Assembly: GCA_902363665.1 (NCBI GenBank)
Contig: CABJAW010000021.1
Span: 1-64,000, forward strand
Reading direction: 5' to 3'
Source of the DNA: Lachnospiraceae bacterium
Lineage (GTDB): Bacteria; Bacillota; Clostridia; Lachnospirales; Lachnospiraceae
DNA: 64,000 nt
Shown here: in pieces, positions 59,594 to 64,000 of the stretch
Position numbering within the stretch: the stretch's first letter is position 1
How the letters are laid out: each line of letters opens with the position of its first letter
The notes under the pieces: model-generated
The model's database searches: none
What the model was told of the DNA's origin: nothing
The model's input: only the letters and a program-made list of their open reading frames with translations
Translations under genes and position numbers: made by a program

Positions 59594-60273
59594 ACTTCCA
59601 CCTGCTCTTTCAAACGGTAGCCTTGCCCGCGCACCGTTTCAATGCGATCATCAAGTCCAACTTCACGCAGCGTTTTCCGCAGTCGTGTAAAATTGACTTG
59701 CAGCGCATTTTCGTCTATAAACTCCGCTGTTCCCCAAAGCACATGAAACAGGTCGCTCTTTGATACAAGGTTCGGGCTGCTTTTCAAAAGGGTGAGAAGT
59801 ATTTTCCCCTCATTCTGCGGAAGAACATAAGATTTCTTTCCTGCATAGAGCGTAAAAGTGTTTGGATCAAGCAGGAAGCCGCCCCCGTTAAGCAATCCCT
59901 GCTGCATCTGTTCTTCTTTGCGGCGCAAGAGGTTTTTAATGCGGGCAAGAAGCCGTTCCGTGTTGCATGGCTTTGTTAGGTAATCGTCCGCCCCTAATCC
60001 CAAAGCGTGAAGCTCGTCCTGTAATTTATCTCTTGCAGTTAATATCAGCACAGTCCCAAGCTGTTTGGCCTTTACCTCTTTGCAGATTTCAAAGCCGGAG
60101 TGAAAAGGAAGATTGATGTCGAGCAAAATCAAGTCCGGGGAAAGAGACATTATCTGTGATACGGCATTTTCAAAGTCAAGCAAAGGAACAGCGTCATATC
60201 CCGCTTTTTCCAACACATCAATCAATTCTTCCCGCATATATACATCATCTTCAACCACAATAATTTGCGCCAA
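59590..60273 (-). CDS. BceR-like response regulator
   Basis: A 227-residue OmpR-family regulator. The chosen start is the TTG at 60273 (LAQIIVVEDD), which has AAGGAGG 8 bases upstream. The receiver has the acidic pair VVEDDVYM, acceptor Asp in LILLDINLPFHSG, Thr in VLILTARDK and Lys in DYLTKPCNT. The winged helix has LPQNEGKILLTLLKSSPNLVS and ALQVNFTRLRKTL. It lies 29 bases after the permease gene. It should activate its own operon on phosphorylation by the downstream kinase. Confidence 0.92.
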   Translation of the reverse strand: MAQIIVVEDDVYMREELIDVLEKAGYDAVPLLDFENAVSQIMSLSPDLILLDINLPFHSGFEICKEVKAKQLGTVLILTARDKLQDELHALGLGADDYLTKPCNTERLLARIKNLLRRKEEQMQQGLLNGGGFLLDPNTFTLYAGKKSYVLPQNEGKILLTLLKSSPNLVSKSDLFHVLWGTAEFIDENALQVNFTRLRKTLREVGLDDRIETVRGQGYRLKEQVEV

Positions 60274-60302
60274 TATGAACACCTCCTTCCCGAATAAGCC
60301 CA

Positions 60303-62453
60303 TTAAGCATTTGGCTTCCAATTTAATTTGCTGATTTCACGGTTTGCTGTCCGCGCAATAGCCACACCGTACAATGCAAGCATACAAACAACGACAAGCG
60401 CCATAACGAGCAGCATAGGATAAGACTGTTGCAGTTTTGCCATATTAGAGTATAGGTAATGCTGCATTGCGCAAATTCCGACTGTACCGCTGATACACGC
60501 AGGAAACAGCGGGAGCAGAAAATACCATAGCACCTGTTGGTTTATGGAACGCTTCATTTGTTCGCGTCGTGCGCCCAGAATAGAAAGTGTCGCATACCTT
60601 GCCTTTGTTTCTCGCATTTGGGTTAGGAATTGCAGGGCAAGTAGGGCGCAAGCGATAATTAGAAGCATAAAACCCATGTATAAGGTCGTGTAGCTGCCGG
60701 AAATGACATAAAATAGTTGCCGTCCGAAATTGTCCAAATAGCTTTCGCAGTACAGGCCAGAGGGCTTTAACAGGTCACGGGCTTCCATAATCGACACCAT
60801 CAGGCCACCAGCTTCCACAGTTTCGCTCGGAATACAGAAATTGTGATAAACGGTAACGGTGTCTGGATTTACATATTCAGAATATACTTCATCGGAAACA
60901 ATCAATGCGGTTATGATTTTTACGTTTTCATCCGCAGTCAAGCCTTTCATCGGCACAAACGGGATAAGCGTAATTGGCAGTCCGTCAATAGAAATCAAGA
61001 CTTTACCATTAGCCCGTGCGTCCTCCGCAATCTGGTTCAACATGGTGGTGGTTTCTTCTTTTGTACTCCCCTGAAAATCCGGGTTAAGATAGAATACAGC
61101 TTCGTCGATTCCAAGAACGATAGTTTTTTCTCCAGCTGCTTCCAGCAATTCGTTATATGAAGATACGGGAATTAAAAATGGCGAAGCTCCCGTAGTATCA
61201 ATACACCCTAAAAGGTTAAGCGCGGCTGGTTGATTGGGACTGAACTCATAGCTTGTAGCTCCTTGTGTGACGGGATCCTCTACTTCTGGCGGCAGATTCA
61301 AAACAACCTGTTCACGCAGCCCGGACCAATCTATAAAAGAGTTCGCTTTCACGGAAGCTGGGCGTTTCATTGTTCCTGTTTCCATGCGGCTCAAATCAGC
61401 CACATAGGGCTGCATTTGCTTACCCGAAAGGTATTTTTCAACAGTCGCTTCATTGCCCGTGACGGTAAAATCGTAAACAGAAGATCCCCGCGTCATTTGG
61501 TTCCCATACGACATAATGCGGGTTGATCCGTCCGCAATGAGCATGATAGTGAGCATAATCAAAATAGATGCAACACCGATTGAAATATACTTGTGGACTA
61601 TATTTTCGTGTAACTGCCGCAGAGTGAAAATATATAGACCGTGTGTTGTGTTGCGTTTCACAGAAGCCGCCGCTGCGCTCAGCAAGCCTGCAAGCCCACG
61701 GATAAAAAGCATTGTTCCCACAATACCTAATATCACGGCAACAATTATCATCATACCGCCAGCAACCATGAAATACTTTAGGATTACCCAATATGCAAGC
61801 GTCAAAACTACCGCTCCGAGAATGAGGGAAAATAAGTTCCCACTCATTTTTCCAACTTGCTGTTTCTTCGCCATTTCTCCATAAAGGAGTTGGTGGATTT
61901 CTTTGTTGAATAGTTTTCCACAAAGGATGAACAACGCGACAACTTGAATCATTAGAAATCCAAGCGTTGTCAAGAGAACAGCGCTCACAGAAAAACTTGA
62001 CTGATGTGCAATTATGCCGCGACCTACAAGCCGTGCCGTAGCAAGGCTGATTACCTCTGATAAAAAGCCGCCGCAGATCAGTCCGCCCAAAAGAGCCAGC
62101 AGTGATGTGATTAGCCCCTCTGCCATGATTTGAATAAACAAGTGTCGCTTTGTCATTCCAAACATCAGGTAAAGCCCTAATTCCCGGCTCCTACATTCAA
62201 GCTGATATTTGTTCGCAAAAATGACAAGGAAAAATACAAACAGCAGCGAAAAAAGATAAACCGTCGGCATTAGCATTGTCAGAAGTCGATTAACAGCGTC
62301 ACTTTCGATTTCCTCCAAGAAGCGCATCACGTCCTGGCTTCCAAGGGAGAGGACGATATAAAATGTGGCTACAGCTGTAACCATAGTAAGAAAATAAATC
62401 AGGTTCTCACTACGGTTTCGTTTGGAGTTTCGCCACGCAAGGTTAAAGAACAT
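60303..62453 (-). CDS. BceB-like ABC permease with large extracellular domain
   Basis: A 716-residue FtsX-type permease. The ATG at 62453 (MFFNLAWRNSKRNRSENL) has GGAGGGA at 7 bases and overlaps the ATPase stop. About ten helices are arranged as in BceB: helix 1 at about 18-38, a group to about 310, an extracellular domain of some 250 residues between roughly 310 and 560, then the last three helices. The extracellular domain recognises peptide antibiotics in known homologues. It should both sense and counteract a peptide together with the ATPase. Confidence 0.9.
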   Translation of the reverse strand: MFFNLAWRNSKRNRSENLIYFLTMVTAVATFYIVLSLGSQDVMRFLEEIESDAVNRLLTMLMPTVYLFSLLFVFFLVIFANKYQLECRSRELGLYLMFGMTKRHLFIQIMAEGLITSLLALLGGLICGGFLSEVISLATARLVGRGIIAHQSSFSVSAVLLTTLGFLMIQVVALFILCGKLFNKEIHQLLYGEMAKKQQVGKMSGNLFSLILGAVVLTLAYWVILKYFMVAGGMMIIVAVILGIVGTMLFIRGLAGLLSAAAASVKRNTTHGLYIFTLRQLHENIVHKYISIGVASILIMLTIMLIADGSTRIMSYGNQMTRGSSVYDFTVTGNEATVEKYLSGKQMQPYVADLSRMETGTMKRPASVKANSFIDWSGLREQVVLNLPPEVEDPVTQGATSYEFSPNQPAALNLLGCIDTTGASPFLIPVSSYNELLEAAGEKTIVLGIDEAVFYLNPDFQGSTKEETTTMLNQIAEDARANGKVLISIDGLPITLIPFVPMKGLTADENVKIITALIVSDEVYSEYVNPDTVTVYHNFCIPSETVEAGGLMVSIMEARDLLKPSGLYCESYLDNFGRQLFYVISGSYTTLYMGFMLLIIACALLALQFLTQMRETKARYATLSILGARREQMKRSINQQVLWYFLLPLFPACISGTVGICAMQHYLYSNMAKLQQSYPMLLVMALVVVCMLALYGVAIARTANREISKLNWKPNA

Positions 62454-63225
62454 TTGCACTCCCTCCTCCCATCTGTGCCATTACCTGTAAGATACGCGCA
62501 TAAAATTCCTCCCGTGTTTCAGTCGGAATTTTCCGGCGCAGCTCATGGAAAATCACACCGTCCTGTATGAATAGGATTCTGGAACAAAAACTTGCAGCGT
62601 TCGGGTCGTGTGTTACCATCAAAATTGTGCGTCCGCGACCGTGATTGATCTCGCACAGTTTTTCCATAAGCAACCGCGCTGCCTTTGTATCCAATGCCCC
62701 AGTTGGCTCATCTGCCAAAATAATATCGGGGTCGGAAATCAAACTGCGGGCGGCAGCGACGCGCTGTTTTTGACCACCTGACATCTGCGCCGGAAATTTG
62801 GAGAGCACATCCGTGATTCCAAAAAGTCCTGCAATGTCATTCAACTTCTTCTCCGCAGCAGATATATCTACATTATGGATAGAAAGCGGCAGCAGGATAT
62901 TTTCTCTGCCAGTCAAGTTGTCAAGCAAAGCAAAATCCTGAAACAGATAGCCTATTTTATTGCCCCGATACTCAGCCAGTTTTTCGCTATCAAAGGAACT
63001 CACATTTGCGCCGGAAAGCAGGACTTGCCCGGAGGTCGGTTTAATAACCGTAGCAATGCAATTTAGCAGGGTCGTTTTTCCTGATCCGCTTGCGCCCATG
63101 ATCCCCAAAAATTCGCCATCAAGAACATCAAAGGTAATGCCATTAAGAGCTTTTGTAGGAACACCCTCTTTCGTATATACCTTGTGTATATCTCGGACTT
63201 CCAAAAGTTTTTCTTTGCAATTCAT
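62443..63225 (-). CDS. BceA-like ABC ATP-binding protein
   Basis: A 260-residue ATPase of the MacB/LolD/BceA type. Walker A is GASGSGKTTLL (about 43-53), Q loop YLFQDFALLD, signature QMSGGQKQRVAAARSL, Walker B IILADEPTGALD and H loop MVTHDPNAAS. It is the first gene of the operon that continues with the permease, regulator, kinase, small membrane protein and lipoprotein. Together these genes form a peptide-sensing and resistance module that probably arrived with the surrounding mobile DNA. Confidence 0.94.
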   Translation of the reverse strand: MNCKEKLLEVRDIHKVYTKEGVPTKALNGITFDVLDGEFLGIMGASGSGKTTLLNCIATVIKPTSGQVLLSGANVSSFDSEKLAEYRGNKIGYLFQDFALLDNLTGRENILLPLSIHNVDISAAEKKLNDIAGLFGITDVLSKFPAQMSGGQKQRVAAARSLISDPDIILADEPTGALDTKAARLLMEKLCEINHGRGRTILMVTHDPNAASFCSRILFIQDGVIFHELRRKIPTETREEFYARILQVMAQMGGGSANVL

Positions 63226-63339
63226 ATTATCACCTTTTGCCTTTTCGCTTTTTGATTAGTTGTTGATTATATTTTACTGCATGGCAGGAAGATAAACCAC
63301 TTACAGTTGATGTAAGGTTTCTATGCTAAATGCTAAAGG

Positions 63340-63379
63340 GCGGCGATGTGACGTTTGTGCCAGATCGCCGCTGCTTTTC
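63340..63379 (+). terminator. Hairpin in the gene-free gap
   Basis: GCGGCGAT (63340-63347) pairs with ATCGCCGC (63364-63371), followed by TGCTTTTCTTT. It would stop rightward transcription, but no gene is seen that needs it. The gap 63226-63813 holds this hairpin, the one at 63559 and the remnant at 63617-63755. Confidence 0.45.
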
Positions 63380-63558
63380 TTTATATTTATTCTATCCGAT
63401 GTGCTTGCCCGCTTCAAGGTAATAGTTATGAATTATTTTGGCTATCAAGTGGAACTATATAAACATATCCGAAAGAAACAAATTTTCTTGATAAAGATCA
63501 TGTTTCTTCACTCAAAGATAGCTTTACAAAATACACCTCTAAGGCTACTACAATAGGT

Positions 63559-63603
63559 AGGGCGCAAGGTCTTATGCAGAAGCACTTTGAGACCTTGCGC
63601 CCT
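63559..63603 (+). terminator. 14-bp perfect hairpin
   Basis: AGGGCGCAAGGTCT (63559-63572) pairs perfectly with AGACCTTGCGCCCT (63590-63603). It lies just after the stop of the minus-strand remnant at 63617, so it may be the transcript end of what was once a longer gene. Confidence 0.5.
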
Positions 63604-63616
63604 CTGTTATTCTACC

Positions 63617-63755
63617 CTAAAAATACTTTGCCAGCTGCTTCAGACCACGCCGGATGCTGTCACGGATACAGGTAAGTTTGCATCCTTCATTACTCTTTAA
63701 TGGAATTTGTATTCTCAGTTTTATAATCGGTATAATCAAGCCCATTAACCGGCAT
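63617..63755 (-). pseudogene. Short peptide frame and frameshifted tail, gene remnant
   Basis: From ATG at 63755 a 21-codon frame (MPVNGLDYTDYKTENTNSIK) ends at TAA 63690. Another frame then continues to the TAG at 63617 with CIRDSIRRGLKQLAKYF, which reads like the end of a DNA-binding or replication protein. The two may be parts of one gene joined by a frameshift and deletion. No family can be named. It is divergent from the XRE gene. Confidence 0.3.
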
Positions 63756-63813
63756 AATAAGGTCATTCCATCACATAAACCGGAACGATACGATATTATT
63801 GAGGTGAACGATT

Positions 63814-64000
63814 ATGCCGATTGATGATTTAACTGCTTTAGGGCAAAAAATGCGGGAAGCCCGAAAGAATAAAGAACTGACACAACAGGAACTTTCTGAT
63901 CTGAGCCATGTTTCTGTAAAGCAAATCGCCAATATCGAAAAAGGGAAAATGAATCCTTCCTATTTGATTTTGAGAGCATTGGCAAAGGTCCTGCACATCT
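63814..64000 (+). CDS. XRE-family helix-turn-helix regulator (partial)
   Basis: The window ends inside this gene after 62 codons. A Cro/C1-type HTH is clear: LGQKMREARKNKELTQQELSD, then HVSVKQIANIEKGKMNPSYL and ILRALAKVL. GAGGTG precedes the ATG. Such regulators sit at the control region of conjugative elements and prophages, and this one is divergent from the recombinase/Bce block. The remainder of the protein is outside the window. Confidence 0.88.
   Translation, partial: MPIDDLTALGQKMREARKNKELTQQELSDLSHVSVKQIANIEKGKMNPSYLILRALAKVLHI

Noticed and set aside
63323..63556. Plus-strand frame of 77 codons upstream of the XRE gene
   Set aside because: It starts across a hairpin, has no ribosome binding site and its translation looks like random AT-rich sequence.
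1..64000. CRISPR array, rRNA operon or replication origin
   Set aside because: No regularly spaced identical repeats with unique spacers, no rRNA-like sequence and no DnaA-box cluster were seen while reading either strand.

Overview
The window reads as chromosome of a low-to-moderate GC, spore-forming Firmicute, most likely a gut Lachnospiraceae. The basis is a SpoVT-type sporulation regulator, a type III glutamine synthetase, a ChvE/GguAB-type sugar ABC operon, plant-glycan glycosidases (GH43, GH127), AGGAGG-type ribosome binding sites throughout, and accessory proteins typical of Firmicute conjugative elements. No 16S rRNA or other species-level marker is present, so the family assignment is inference.

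Layout. 1-145 is the right end of an IS66-like element. 146-6087 holds a DUF2798 membrane protein, a GH43 glycosidase plus MATE exporter pair, two identical tRNA-Gln(CUG) genes each with its own promoter and terminator, and nicotinate phosphoribosyltransferase (pncB). 6498-11789 holds a solute-binding lipoprotein, a 142-bp MITE with an 8-bp target duplication, a large GGDEF-EAL sensor and spoVT. 11796-18727 holds a TRIC-like channel, two AraC regulators, a GH127 arabinofuranosidase, a DapF-like protein lacking both catalytic cysteines, and endonuclease IV. 18856-24175 has a compact SbcC/SbcD-like pair, mscL, and an uncharacterised trio: DnaJ-like, DUF5685 and a membrane zinc ribbon. 24400-32935 has a two-component system, pyruvate kinase, a degenerate sigma-like protein, an S41 protease and a CdaR-type regulator. 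33479-39938 has glnN and a three-gene monosaccharide ABC transporter. 40246-46382 has an Ig-like surface protein, cupins, a YtrA-type GntR/ABC operon, and a MerR regulator beside a cupin/carboxymuconolactone decarboxylase cluster with one broken cupin copy.

From about 46.6 kb the window is accessory DNA. A Tn554-like integration module carries three different tyrosine recombinases plus a TnpC-like protein. It is followed by a fragment of an integrative conjugative element (DinG-like helicase, DUF4240, DUF3846, sigma-like HTH), an orphan degenerate response regulator, a 5'-truncated DtxR regulator, and a complete Bce-type peptide-sensing/resistance module (ABC ATPase, large permease, response regulator, histidine kinase) extended by a small membrane protein and a lipoprotein. 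The window ends inside an XRE-family repressor gene. Relaxase, coupling-protein and VirB4 genes are not present here.

Two repeat families recur: a hairpin-rich intergenic palindrome containing the core ATTCGCAATCCGCTTCGCT (at least six sites, one of which supplies the last codons of endonuclease IV) and the MITE, whose end recurs alone near 29.4 kb. The points most worth a second look are the DUF5685 trio, the DapF-like Ser/Ser protein, the three-recombinase module, the mini-SbcCD pair and the extended Bce operon.
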